From Bacteroidota bacterium (lineage in GTDB: Bacteria; Bacteroidota; Bacteroidia; Bacteroidales; FEN-979), in the NCBI GenBank assembly GCA_026391735.1, contig JAPLDL010000015.1, forward strand, positions 1 to 64,000: a DNA stretch of 64,000 nucleotides, in the 5' to 3' direction. A program made the position numbers and the translations under genes. Position 1 is the first letter of the stretch, and every line of letters starts with the position of its first letter. This document shows positions 36,181 through 45,409 of the stretch, in pieces. The notes under the pieces are model-generated. The model did not search any database. It saw only the letters and a program-made list of their open reading frames with translations, and was not told the origin of the DNA.

Positions 36181-37179
36181 ATGTACCTTATCAGACTGGT
36201 CAAAGCTGTTTTATTTGTCAGGCGGTTTTTTAAAACCCAGCGAAAGTTCAACACAGTCTTTGTTGATGCATTTGTTGAACCGTTTTGCAGGAAGTATGAC
36301 CGGCGCTTGGACTCTGAGGTCCTTCACAAAATAAAAAACTATTACTGTATTGGCGTTCCGGTTGTTTGTGCAGGGTTTGCCAGGATGTACGGGAGGGAGT
36401 TAACCGGGGCCGAGCGTGAGAACGCCACACTCGGGGGTATCATAACTCCCCTGATCGATGATTTCACCGATAAACAACAGGTATCGCCCGAACAGCTGAA
36501 TTCCCTCTTATCCTTCTCGGAACAAGCCGTTCCTTCCACTCTGGAGGAAGCTATTGTCAACGGGATACTGGTCTTGTTGTATGAGCGGGTAAGCAGCAAA
36601 GAGGGGACGGTAGATGCCTTTAAACGGACATTGCAGGCGCAGCAGGGATCGGCAAGGCAAACCCAGAAAGAACTTCCGCAGTCAGAGTTGTTAAAAATCA
36701 CAATGGATAAGGGGGCCTGGTCGCTGATCCTTTACCATTACCTTATTACCGAGGTTCCCTCCGAGGCTGTGATCAGAATGATATACCAGATGGGAGGGGT
36801 GTTGCAGATTGCCCAGGATATTTTTGACGTGTACAGGGATTTTCATGAAGGAGTGGCCACCCTTGGAAATACCTGCGGGGATTATCGGGAATTTGAAAAA
36901 TTTTACCTGGGAGAATGCAGAAAGTTTTGTTCCATGGCCCGGGCTTTGCCATTCCGACATGCCGATCTTGAATTTTTTATTGTGTTTACAGCCAACAGCA
37001 TGGCCCGTGGAATCGTGGCTTTACGGAGGCTGCGAAAACTTCAGGGGAAACTGGGGGGAGGAATTTTACCTTTTGACCGGATTGACCGGAAAGATCTGAT
37101 CTGCGATATGGAGAAGCCTCTGAATTTCCTGAGGATGAACTGGTACGGGTATTCCATACTAGCGAGGAGGAGAGTATGA
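36181..37179 (+). CDS. Class I isoprenoid synthase-like protein
   Basis: This 332-residue all-helical protein has two putative metal-binding motifs of class I terpenoid synthases. The first is DDFTD within GGIITPLIDDFTDKQQ (a DDxxD match). The second is QDIFDVYRDFHEG near residue ~220, which has the D-x-x-D-x-x-x-D/E spacing of the second Mg-binding motif. I see no PAPS, heme or Fe-S motif. It may make, cyclise or condense a prenyl diphosphate, acting with the geranylgeranyl-reductase-family gene 10 bases upstream. It is clearly diverged from standard polyprenyl synthases, and I cannot name a family. It ends the operon: 158 bases without a clear gene or terminator follow. Confidence 0.62.
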   Translation: MYLIRLVKAVLFVRRFFKTQRKFNTVFVDAFVEPFCRKYDRRLDSEVLHKIKNYYCIGVPVVCAGFARMYGRELTGAERENATLGGIITPLIDDFTDKQQVSPEQLNSLLSFSEQAVPSTLEEAIVNGILVLLYERVSSKEGTVDAFKRTLQAQQGSARQTQKELPQSELLKITMDKGAWSLILYHYLITEVPSEAVIRMIYQMGGVLQIAQDIFDVYRDFHEGVATLGNTCGDYREFEKFYLGECRKFCSMARALPFRHADLEFFIVFTANSMARGIVALRRLRKLQGKLGGGILPFDRIDRKDLICDMEKPLNFLRMNWYGYSILARRRV

Positions 37180-37271
37180 AAATACTGCAGGACTGCTCTG
37201 GCTGACACTTCCCGAATATCATGATTTATCAATACTTATGCACAGTTTCTTAAAAGCACTGATGCTATAAA

Positions 37272-37279
37272 TATCTTTG
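37272..37279 (+). promoter_or_regulatory. Putative -7 box for the large FISUMP repeat protein
   Basis: TATCTTTG matches TAnnTTTG, 58 bases before the ATG. A weak TTTC lies 22 bases upstream. The rest of 37180-37337 holds nothing else recognisable. Confidence 0.35.
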
Positions 37280-37337
37280 TATTGAGCCATTAAATCATTT
37301 TTTAATAATTGCCTGGTTTAATCTAAGTCAATAGGTT

Positions 37338-40300
37338 ATGAGAAAATTATACGTATTCATTCTGTTTATAGGATTTGCGCTATCCGGAATCGGGCAAAAC
37401 AGCACGATCACACTTATGTTTTCGGGCCGGGATGTATATACGCATGTTAGCCTGCCTTTGGAATGGGTCTACATAAAGAATAATACAGGTAAATGCGATA
37501 CCCTGCTCAGAGGGAGTACTCCATGGCTGATCCTGTCCCCCCATTTAGGCATAGGAGATCAGGCATCAAAGTCTGCTGAATCGTTGCAGGTATCGCCTCC
37601 TGTTCCAAACCCTTTTAACGGAACAACCAGTGTTCAGGTTGTGACTGAGCATGGAGGGACGTTGTATTTAAGCCTTATTAACCTTCAGGGGAAAGTGATC
37701 TCTGAATATAAAAACGGATTTCCGGCCGGGAAGCACAAATTCGAGATACGATCTTCGGTAAACAGTCTGCTGTTGCTTAAAGTTTCGGACGAATATACAT
37801 TACGAACGGTTAAGCTGATAAACAGCAACAGCGGAAACGCCGAAAATAGCATCATTTGTGTAGCTTCAGTGCCTGCGGGTGCTCCATTGTCAGCTTCGGC
37901 ATCGGCATTCAGATTTCACATTGGCGACCAGCTGCTTTTCAAGTCGGTCAAAACCGGATATTTTGACACTACCATCACAGACAGTCCTGTGAGGGATACT
38001 TCGTACCTGTTTGACCTGACTCCGGTCACAGCGGTCCCTGCCGTGATGACGCTATCGGTTTCCAATATAAAAATAACCACGGTAACTGCCAACGGAAAAG
38101 TCGTGAACGACAGGGGGTCTACAGTAACGGCAAGAGGGTTTTGCTGGAGCCTGCTGCCCGATCCGACGGTCTCAGGCAGCCATTCAACAAACGGAACCGG
38201 TACAGGCGTCTTTACCGGCTATATCACAGGCCTGGCAGCGGATAAGAATTATTACCTGAGGGCGTATGCAACAAACGGATACGGAACCGCCTATGGAGAG
38301 ACACAGAAATTTAAAACAATTAACTATCCTGCATTGACTACCGATACGGTTACTTCCATTACACAGAATTCGGCCGTGAGCGGGGGCATGGTTACATCAG
38401 GCGGAGGTGATACTGTCGCCTCCAGGGGAGTATGCTGGAGCAGCTTGCACAGCCCGTCAATATCCGACAGCGTGACCATCGACAGCTCGGGTACCGGGGC
38501 GTTTACAAGCAGCATAACAGGATTGACCAGGGGCAGGATGTATTTTGTCAAAGCATATGCAACCAACAGCGGAGGCACAGGATACGGACAGGAACGTTTG
38601 TTCAGGACGCTGGATTTTCCGGCTGTCACAACTGTCCTGGTTTACAATATAACCCAGACTTCGGCGATATGTGACGGAGATGTTCTGGCTGATGGAGGAG
38701 ATACCGTGGCCGCCAGGGGTTTGTGTTGGAGCACATCTCAGCATCCCACCATTGCCGGAAATCATACGGTCAACGGATCAGGGCTTGGCTCATTTACCGG
38801 CGAGGCCATCGGATTAACCGGGAATACCTTGTATTACATAAGGGCCTATGCAACCAATAGTGTAGGAACCACATATGGTAATGAATTGAGTTTTACCACG
38901 CTTACTTTACCGGGAGTTACAACTGCTGATGTCATGGACGTCACTTCGAATTCTGCTACCTGCGGGGGACAGGTTGTGAGCAACGGAGGCAGCGATGTCA
39001 CGGCCAGAGGTGTTTGCTGGAGTACTTCTCCCGCACCTGTTGCCACCGGTAATCATACCTCCGACGGAACGGGCCTGGGAAACTTCGTGAGCTATCTGAC
39101 CGGCCTTACCTGGGGAACTCATTATTATGTAAGGGCCTATGCGACGAACCTTGTTGGAACATCCTACGGGGCGGAAAAGTCATTTACTACCCTGAATCTG
39201 CCAACGGTTACTACCGAGGCGGTGACCAATATCAATCTTACCACTGCAACCAGCGGTGGTAATGTCACATCTGAAGGAGGATCTCCTGTTAGCGGCAGGG
39301 GTGTCTGCTGGAGCACTTCACCCGATCCGACCACAGCCGGAAGCCATACATCAGACGGAACAGGTGCGGGCCCGTTCATCAGCAACCTCACCGGGCTCAC
39401 CGGCGGGACTTTATATTACCTGAGGGCATATGCAATCAACAGTTACGGAACTGATTACGGTGCCGAGCTTACGTTTACGACTACTGATTTGCCTACTGTA
39501 ACCACATCGGCTGTTTCAAATATCACCCAAACATCGGCAACGAGCGGAGGCAATGTCACATCGACTGGGGGGTCCCCGGTCACTGCAAGGGGAGTTTGCT
39601 GGAGTATATCGACAGGGCCCACAATTTCGGGCAGTCATACTACAGATGGCTCAGGTACCGGTACATATATCAGTAATCTCAGCGGTCTGACCCAGGGTAC
39701 GCTTTATTATATCAGAGCTTACGCGACAAACAATTTAGGAACAGCCTACGGAAGCGAGCTAACATTCACGACCCTCACAGTACCCACTGTAACAACCACT
39801 GCTATAACAGGGATCACCCCGACTTCGGCAACAAGCGGAGGTAACGTTACTTCAAATGGCGGAACCCCTGTTACATCCAGGGGAGTGTGCTGGAGTACCA
39901 CGACAGGACCGACGACAGCAGGAAGTCATACATCCGACGGTAGTGGAACAGGTACCTATGTTAGTAATATCACAGGATTGACTGCAGGAACTTTGTATTA
40001 TGTGAGGGCCTATGCCGTTAACACCACTGGAACATCGTATGGGAACGAACTGACTTTCACGACACTTACAATTCCCGTTGTCACAACGGCGGCTCCAACC
40101 AATATAAACCAGACGACCGCAACCAGTGGAGGTAATGTAACATCCGACGGGGGAAGCCCTGTAACGGCCAGGGGAGTTTGTTACGGAACGGCAACAAACC
40201 CTGTTATTGCAGGACTCCATACCAGTAACGGAACCGGCACCGGGGTATTCGTTTGCAATATAATGGGCCTTACCGGCGGCACTCAGTATTTTGTAAGGGC

Positions 40301-42431
40301 ATATGCCACGAACATCGTTGGAACATCTTACGGGAATCAGGACACTCTGACCACTCTGAACCTCCCGGGGCTTAACACAACGACTGTAACAAACATCACA
40401 CTTACTAATGCAAGCAGCGGCGGCACTGTGCTAACCGACGGAGGAAGTGCGGTGACAGCAAGAGGAGTGTGCTGGAGCATAACAGCAGCTCCCACGACTG
40501 CCGACAGCCATACTACAGACGGAACGGGTACCGGTAACTTTGTGAGCAACCTCACCGGCCTTACACCGGGAACCCTTTATCATATCAGGGCCTATGCAGT
40601 CAACAGCGTGGGCACGGCTTACGGAGGCGAACTCACCTTCACCACCTTCGACATCCCTGACTTGACTACAACAGCTGTTACCAATATTGCTCAAACTACC
40701 GCTACATCAGGAGGTATTATTACTTTGGATGGCGGATCCCCGGTAACAGCCAGGGGTGTGTGCTGGAGTATCTCACCCGGGCCCTCTGTCACAAACAGCC
40801 ATACAACCGACGGAGTCGGAACAGGGACTTTTGTGAGCAATATCACAGGGCTCACCGGGGGTACCCAGTATTATATCAGGGCCTATGCAACAAACTACTA
40901 CGGTACATCCTACGGAGATGAACTTACATTTACGACCCTTGATTTTCCAACCGTGACAACCTCTGCGGTTACAAACATAGGTCAGACCCTGGCAACCAGC
41001 GGTGGAGAGGTCACTTTTGACGGTGGCGGAACGGTCACTGCGAGGGGAGTTTGCTGGGGCACTTCGCCTAATCCGACGATAGCAAACAGCCATTCTGCAG
41101 ACGGGACCGGAACCGGTGTTTTTACAAGCAATCTTACAGGGCTTAACGGAGGGACATTATATTATGTAAGGGCTTATGCGACCAACAGCGTTGGAACAGC
41201 ATACGGGGCCTCGCTGAGTTTTACCACCCTCAACCTGCCAACAGTAAGCACCTTACCCGTAACCATTGTCACGCAGACAACTGCGACCACAGGAGGCAAC
41301 GTGCTTTCCGACGGAGGATCGACAGTCACAGCAAAAGGTGTTTGCTGGAGCACTTCACCCGGTCCAACCATTTCGAACAATCATACCCTGGATGGAACAG
41401 GTACAGGTCAGTATGTAAGCAACCTCACCGGCCTTACAGGGGGTACCTTGTACTATGTGAGAGCCTATGCAACAAACAGTATCGGAACATCCTACGGAGT
41501 TGTCCTCACGTTTACAACATTTAATGTCCCGACAGTAACCACTGCTGCTGTAACCGCAATAACGCAAACGACCGCTACCAGCGGAGGTAATGTTACGTGG
41601 GATGGAGGTGTCGCGGTGACAGCAAGAGGCCTGTGCTGGAGTAATTCTCCAGGTCCGACAACAGCAAACAACTTTACCATTGACGGAACCGGAACGGGTA
41701 CTTTTGTGAGCAGTATTACAAGCCTTATTGCAAATACAATGTATTATGTAAGGGCATATGCCACAAATGCTATCGGTACGGCATATGGTCCCGAATTAAG
41801 TTTTACAACACTCTGGCCGGCCTGTCCGGGTGTCCCCACCGTCGTGTATGAAGGAAAGACCTACAATACGGTGATGATCGGAACTCAATGCTGGTTCAGG
41901 GAAAACCTGAATGTGGGTACCAGGATAAACGGGACGGTGGAACAGACCAACAATGGAGTTAAGGAGAAATATTGTTACAACGACCTGGAATCCAACTGTA
42001 CCATATATGGCGGATTATATCAGTGGAATGAACTGATGCAGTATGTTACTACCGAAGGGGCGCAGGGATTATGTCCCACCGGATGGCATGTTTCAACAGA
42101 GGCTGAATATACCCAGCTTACCACCTTTTTAGGCGGATCAGGTGTTGCCGGTGGACCCTTAAAGGAAGTGGGAACCACCCATTGGGCTTCTCCCAATACC
42201 GGCGCAACCAATGCCAGCGGATATACCGGCTTACCCGGTGGAGCCCGTAATTATTCCAATGGCAGCTTCACCGATCTGTCCGGCATCGGGACTTACTGGT
42301 CTTCATCATCCTATACCTCGGGAGGTTTTCTTTACATGAAAATGTACCGTCTCTGGAATTATGACCCCACCTTTCAGGAGGTCGACACTAACCTGGGTTA
42401 CGGGGTTTCGGTAAAATGTATTAAGAACTGA
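37338..42431 (+). CDS. Large surface protein: 13 fibronectin-like repeats and C-terminal FISUMP domain
   Basis: This 1,697-residue protein has a signal peptide (residues ~1-20) and a short N-terminal beta domain. At residues 85-162 it has a module resembling the T9SS type A sorting domain (PVPNPFNGTTSVQV, LINLQGKVI, GKHKFEIRSS, LLKVSDEYTLRTVKL), here close to the N terminus rather than at the end. Next come 13 tandem repeats of ~97 residues (from ~38061 to ~41820) with GGxVxxxGGxxVTARGVCWS and GTxYYxRAYATNxxGTxYG. The C terminus (residues ~1500-1697; GTQCWFRENLNVGT, YGGLYQWNELMQYV, CPTGWHVSTEAE, TYWSSSSYTSG, GYGVSVKCIKN) is a FISUMP domain. It is probably an exported or surface protein. It is convergent with a second, simpler FISUMP gene. 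Confidence 0.9.
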   Translation: MRKLYVFILFIGFALSGIGQNSTITLMFSGRDVYTHVSLPLEWVYIKNNTGKCDTLLRGSTPWLILSPHLGIGDQASKSAESLQVSPPVPNPFNGTTSVQVVTEHGGTLYLSLINLQGKVISEYKNGFPAGKHKFEIRSSVNSLLLLKVSDEYTLRTVKLINSNSGNAENSIICVASVPAGAPLSASASAFRFHIGDQLLFKSVKTGYFDTTITDSPVRDTSYLFDLTPVTAVPAVMTLSVSNIKITTVTANGKVVNDRGSTVTARGFCWSLLPDPTVSGSHSTNGTGTGVFTGYITGLAADKNYYLRAYATNGYGTAYGETQKFKTINYPALTTDTVTSITQNSAVSGGMVTSGGGDTVASRGVCWSSLHSPSISDSVTIDSSGTGAFTSSITGLTRGRMYFVKAYATNSGGTGYGQERLFRTLDFPAVTTVLVYNITQTSAICDGDVLADGGDTVAARGLCWSTSQHPTIAGNHTVNGSGLGSFTGEAIGLTGNTLYYIRAYATNSVGTTYGNELSFTTLTLPGVTTADVMDVTSNSATCGGQVVSNGGSDVTARGVCWSTSPAPVATGNHTSDGTGLGNFVSYLTGLTWGTHYYVRAYATNLVGTSYGAEKSFTTLNLPTVTTEAVTNINLTTATSGGNVTSEGGSPVSGRGVCWSTSPDPTTAGSHTSDGTGAGPFISNLTGLTGGTLYYLRAYAINSYGTDYGAELTFTTTDLPTVTTSAVSNITQTSATSGGNVTSTGGSPVTARGVCWSISTGPTISGSHTTDGSGTGTYISNLSGLTQGTLYYIRAYATNNLGTAYGSELTFTTLTVPTVTTTAITGITPTSATSGGNVTSNGGTPVTSRGVCWSTTTGPTTAGSHTSDGSGTGTYVSNITGLTAGTLYYVRAYAVNTTGTSYGNELTFTTLTIPVVTTAAPTNINQTTATSGGNVTSDGGSPVTARGVCYGTATNPVIAGLHTSNGTGTGVFVCNIMGLTGGTQYFVRAYATNIVGTSYGNQDTLTTLNLPGLNTTTVTNITLTNASSGGTVLTDGGSAVTARGVCWSITAAPTTADSHTTDGTGTGNFVSNLTGLTPGTLYHIRAYAVNSVGTAYGGELTFTTFDIPDLTTTAVTNIAQTTATSGGIITLDGGSPVTARGVCWSISPGPSVTNSHTTDGVGTGTFVSNITGLTGGTQYYIRAYATNYYGTSYGDELTFTTLDFPTVTTSAVTNIGQTLATSGGEVTFDGGGTVTARGVCWGTSPNPTIANSHSADGTGTGVFTSNLTGLNGGTLYYVRAYATNSVGTAYGASLSFTTLNLPTVSTLPVTIVTQTTATTGGNVLSDGGSTVTAKGVCWSTSPGPTISNNHTLDGTGTGQYVSNLTGLTGGTLYYVRAYATNSIGTSYGVVLTFTTFNVPTVTTAAVTAITQTTATSGGNVTWDGGVAVTARGLCWSNSPGPTTANNFTIDGTGTGTFVSSITSLIANTMYYVRAYATNAIGTAYGPELSFTTLWPACPGVPTVVYEGKTYNTVMIGTQCWFRENLNVGTRINGTVEQTNNGVKEKYCYNDLESNCTIYGGLYQWNELMQYVTTEGAQGLCPTGWHVSTEAEYTQLTTFLGGSGVAGGPLKEVGTTHWASPNTGATNASGYTGLPGGARNYSNGSFTDLSGIGTYWSSSSYTSGGFLYMKMYRLWNYDPTFQEVDTNLGYGVSVKCIKN
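38061..41820 (+). repeat. 13 tandem ~291-bp repeats encoding fibronectin-like modules
   Basis: Each unit encodes ~97 residues with the invariant core ARGxCWS and a YYxRAYAxN...GTxYG end. Copies 4-13 are more alike than copies 1-3, which suggests recent expansion of the centre and C-terminal part. Such in-frame arrays can change copy number by recombination. Confidence 0.85.
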
Positions 42432-42512
42432 CGTCAGGCTAATTTACCTCAATCTTAGGGCAGAAAGTCAGGTGTTTTTAATTAATTCTACTTGAGGTCT
42501 TTTTGAGGCAAA

Positions 42513-43814
42513 TTAATTATGAACACAACGAACAGACAACCCCAATTCTTTTCTATCATATTGGTCTCCAGCTCCAGTTGATTGAAGTTGTAAAAAATAT
42601 GCTTTAGTATTATCATATTGGTATTGAGTTGATGACCAATAATCCGTAAGCCAATGAAGGCTCATATAAGAATGGGTAGTATAATAATCAGCCCCACCTG
42701 CTGGTAAAGCTGTAAATCCAGTAGAATCTGTAGCATCTGCATTATAATACCAATGAGCATCACCAACTTCTTTCATATTTGACCCGGCGATCATAAATCC
42801 ACCAGCGTAATTGTTTATGAAGTTTTCAAATTCATCGTAAGTTGGAACATGCCATCCATCAGGACAAATACCTTGTGATCCGTTCATGGTAGTATATTGC
42901 ATAACTTCGTTCCATTGATAAATTCCTCCATATATGTTACAATTGGTACTATCATCATCATAACAATTTTTTTCAATTGTATCATTATTTAATTGACCAT
43001 GCCCCATTGTAACTTGAGTACCAACATTCAAGTTTTCACCCATAAAAACAAGAGTATCTATTGCTGGCGATTTTCCAGCTGTCAGTTTTTTGATATTAAT
43101 TGTCCCATATGAATGTCCGTCAGCATCTACACATTTATAAAAGTGAAAAGTTACTGTTTTACTCCCTGTTGGTATGTCCATAATATAACTACCAAATGGC
43201 CCACTAACTCCCTTATATTGAAGTATATTACCGTTTCCATAGGTCATTTCCACTTCATTAGCTGATGATTTCAGATTTGAATTTGGTGCATTTGAAACAA
43301 AGTCAACCTTTATTCCATCACGATATCCAATGACACTTAAAAGTTTCCCTGTATAAGAATAATTTTTCCCGTTTACTTTAACTATATATGTTCCGTAATT
43401 CAGTCCTGAAATATGAAATATATTATCACCAGATAAAGTATTGATATCTTTTTTATACAATGTTTTTCCCAATAAATCAAAAATGTTTATAGTGGTATTT
43501 CCGGATGAAGGAGAGTTGAATTTCAACATTGAACCCTTTTCTGTCATTGGATCAGGATATATTGTCATAGTATTACCCTTATTGATTTGGTTATTAACAC
43601 CAATCGGCCAAGATACCAGATGTAGAACATCACCACCATTTATTGTTACAGTATCATACCCCGTTCCCTGGCCGAATTGTTTGTGTAAATTGACAATTTT
43701 TACAGTACTTAAAACAGTAGTGTCGCCAACAGCTGCAAAATTGATGTAATAATCCTGTGATTGCGCCTTGACAAATAGTATCATCAAAAAGGCGATAAAT
43801 AACATCTTTGTCAT
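42513..43814 (-). CDS. FISUMP-domain protein with internal T9SS type A-like module, AT-rich
   Basis: This 433-residue protein has the same design as its convergent neighbour but without the fibronectin-like repeats. It has a signal peptide (residues ~1-18), a short beta domain, and a sorting-domain-like module at 83-160 (MTIYPDPMTEKGSMLKF, INIFDLLGKTLY, GTYIVKVNGKNYSYTGKLL). The FISUMP domain spans ~265-433 (GENLNVGTQV, YGGIYQWNEVMQY, CPDGWHVPTYDEF, DYWSSTQYQYD, LGLSVRCVHN). It is probably exported. The base composition is visibly richer in A and T than the neighbours, with many AAT, ATA and TTA codons, which may mark separate ancestry. The 81-base gap to the neighbour has no confident terminator. 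Confidence 0.87.
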   Translation of the reverse strand: MTKMLFIAFLMILFVKAQSQDYYINFAAVGDTTVLSTVKIVNLHKQFGQGTGYDTVTINGGDVLHLVSWPIGVNNQINKGNTMTIYPDPMTEKGSMLKFNSPSSGNTTINIFDLLGKTLYKKDINTLSGDNIFHISGLNYGTYIVKVNGKNYSYTGKLLSVIGYRDGIKVDFVSNAPNSNLKSSANEVEMTYGNGNILQYKGVSGPFGSYIMDIPTGSKTVTFHFYKCVDADGHSYGTINIKKLTAGKSPAIDTLVFMGENLNVGTQVTMGHGQLNNDTIEKNCYDDDSTNCNIYGGIYQWNEVMQYTTMNGSQGICPDGWHVPTYDEFENFINNYAGGFMIAGSNMKEVGDAHWYYNADATDSTGFTALPAGGADYYTTHSYMSLHWLTDYWSSTQYQYDNTKAYFLQLQSTGAGDQYDRKELGLSVRCVHN

Positions 43815-43976
43815 ATTTCTATTTATTAATTTTTTGAAACTAAATATTCGACTGACAATCCAAATAGATTGATACTAACGGATGGTGGTTAAAATAAGCA
43901 CCTTCTACTTCAAATTTATCTATATTTTTTTGAATCTACTCCATTTTTTTGTAAAAGTGTGGATATCGACTTATTG

Positions 43977-44026
43977 TAAAACAAAAAACCCAGACTTTCT
44001 AACACATTGAATGTTAATCAGTCTGG
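43977..44026 (-). terminator. Rho-independent terminator after tRNA-Pro
   Basis: On the minus strand a CCAGACT...AGTCTGG stem (43990-43996 with 44020-44026), containing an inner TAACA/TGTTA stem, is followed by a T-rich run. It lies directly beyond the tRNA 3' end and should end that transcript. Nothing else is seen in the rest of 43815-44223 outside the tRNA. Confidence 0.8.
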
Positions 44027-44045
44027 ATTTATTGATTTTGTTTTG

Positions 44046-44119
44046 TCGGGGCGAGAAGACTCGAACTTCCGACCCCTTGCACCCCATGCAAGTACGCTAG
44101 CCAACTGCGCCACGCCCCG
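44046..44119 (-). tRNA. tRNA-Pro(GGG)
   Basis: The minus-strand sequence folds into a 74-nt cloverleaf. The 7-bp acceptor is CGGGGCG/CGCCCCG with discriminator A73. The D stem is GCGC/GCGT, the anticodon stem CTTGC/GCAAG has loop ATGGGGT (anticodon GGG, G37 as in Pro tRNAs), and the T stem has loop TTCGAGT. CCA is not encoded. The C1-G72 pair is typical of bacterial tRNA-Pro. It reads CCC and CCU codons. A good promoter lies just upstream and a terminator downstream, so it is a single-gene transcript. Confidence 0.93.
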
Positions 44120-44138
44120 ATACCCCGAATTGGGAGTG

Positions 44139-44168
44139 CAAAGATAGAAAGAATATTCAATATTTCAA
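44139..44168 (-). promoter_or_regulatory. Promoter of tRNA-Pro
   Basis: On the minus strand TTG (44166-44168) is followed by a 19-base spacer and TATCTTTG (44139-44146), the -33/-7 arrangement of Bacteroidota promoters. Transcription would start a few bases before the tRNA. This is the best promoter match in the window. Confidence 0.6.
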
Positions 44169-44223
44169 GGGTAATTTTAGAAGGTGTAAATACAACCCGG
44201 GATCAACATCAATGAGGCTTTAA

Positions 44224-45306
44224 TCAATGCTTCCTGTCAATCCCATATTTTGATAAGATGGTTCCCCATACATCACTGTCAATCACATTTAACAGTGCAG
44301 GGTTAATGCGCTCAATCACTTCAGGGTTGTTTTTCGAAGTCATAAAAGAAAAATACTGAAGATTTAATCCGCTGGGAATTATTACAATTTTGTTTTTTAG
44401 CTTATACCTGTCAACCAGGTATTGGAGTGTAGCCTGGTCATAAACAAATGCATCGGTAAACCCAGAATATACCGATGTAAGACCATCCCAGGGCGATAGA
44501 AACGGTAAGTAGAGGATGTTATGACGCTTCAGGGTCTCAGCGTACCCCGTTTTATCTACTGCTCCTACTTTGCAAGAACTCAGGTCGTCAGAATTCTTTA
44601 TCTGGGATTGAAGCTTTCTTACAGTAAGTTCTGAAGAAACCACACCGGAGGCGATAAAAAACATTCCAATCGCAAAAAACATCCAAAGAATAGCCAAAAT
44701 CCTGCCTATCCGGGTCTTCGGGATCTTATCGCCATAGCCTACGGTCGTCATGGTGACAAAAGCCCACCATATTCCATCCGAAACTCCTTTGATCCCTGGC
44801 CGGAATTCTTTCGGATTCGCTTTTCGTTCGGCAAGCCACAGAAAAAAAGCAAAAATTGTTGCTATCAGCAAGATAAACAGCATTGAACGTATGATCTTCC
44901 AGGAAAAAATATTTTTCAACAGCTGCAGATAAGGAGATTGCTTCTCTATCCGTGTTGCAATTCCCATATTAGAAATAAAGAAAGGTATTGACAATCTGAA
45001 CTTTGCAAGTCGCTCACTTGTTGCAGTAAGCGGCAGGATCGTAAGATCTATTATTCCTTTGCTAAGATCACGCATTAGAGAATCACGGGAATTATAAAGT
45101 TTGTATTCGTACGCCAGCTTCAGGGTGTCACTGATTAGTGTCCACAGATCAACAGATATCCCCGATATCTTGCCTTTTTCGGTAAGAATGTATGGGGGCG
45201 AATAAGCAATTCCAACTTTAAGCTTGTGTTCTGCCTGATGGTGTGAGGCAAGACAAAAAGAAAGGAAGCAACAGAAAAAAAGCAGGATCAGAAGGAGTCG
45301 TTTCAT
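44224..45306 (-). CDS. GluR0-like ligand-gated potassium channel
   Basis: This 360-residue protein has a signal peptide (residues ~1-20), then a periplasmic-binding-protein lobe (27-120; KVGIAYSPPYILTEKGKISGISVDLW). TM1 is at ~139-158, a pore helix and the K+ selectivity filter TTVGYGD at 187-193, and TM2 at ~203-222. The second ligand-binding lobe follows (230-360; CKVGAVDKTGYAETLKR, DAFVYDQATLQYLVDRY). An amino-acid-binding domain split by a two-helix potassium pore is the layout of the prokaryotic glutamate-receptor channel GluR0. The protein should form a tetrameric, ligand-gated K+ channel in the inner membrane with its sensor in the periplasm. The ligand is unknown. It is divergent from thioredoxin reductase. 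Confidence 0.9.
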   Translation of the reverse strand: MKRLLLILLFFCCFLSFCLASHHQAEHKLKVGIAYSPPYILTEKGKISGISVDLWTLISDTLKLAYEYKLYNSRDSLMRDLSKGIIDLTILPLTATSERLAKFRLSIPFFISNMGIATRIEKQSPYLQLLKNIFSWKIIRSMLFILLIATIFAFFLWLAERKANPKEFRPGIKGVSDGIWWAFVTMTTVGYGDKIPKTRIGRILAILWMFFAIGMFFIASGVVSSELTVRKLQSQIKNSDDLSSCKVGAVDKTGYAETLKRHNILYLPFLSPWDGLTSVYSGFTDAFVYDQATLQYLVDRYKLKNKIVIIPSGLNLQYFSFMTSKNNPEVIERINPALLNVIDSDVWGTILSKYGIDRKH

Positions 45307-45379
45307 GGAAGGAAAGATTAAAGGGTAAATTTAAGGATTTCCGGCTCACTGTCTCCTTCTACATTCGCCTAATTTTCCA

Positions 45380-45387
45380 TACCTTTG
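45380..45387 (+). promoter_or_regulatory. Putative -7 box for thioredoxin reductase
   Basis: TACCTTTG matches TAnnTTTG and ends 22 bases before the ATG. No clear -33 element. Confidence 0.35.
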
Positions 45388-45409
45388 CAGAGGTAAAGAA
45401 TAAGAAATT

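Noticed and set aside
36181..37179. Carotenoid (phytoene synthase-type) operon
   Set aside because: No phytoene desaturase or cyclase nearby, and the protein is too diverged for that assignment.
37338..37824. Gene fusion or frameshift explaining the N-terminal sorting-like module
   Set aside because: The frame is continuous and the convergent neighbour has the same order, so the arrangement is real.
42432..42512. Terminator between the two FISUMP genes
   Set aside because: ACCTCAA/TTGAGGT can pair only over a ~40-base loop and no proper T-run follows.
43815..44119. tRNA attachment site with integrated element
   Set aside because: No copy of the tRNA 3' end was found at the other border and no integrase or excision gene is visible.
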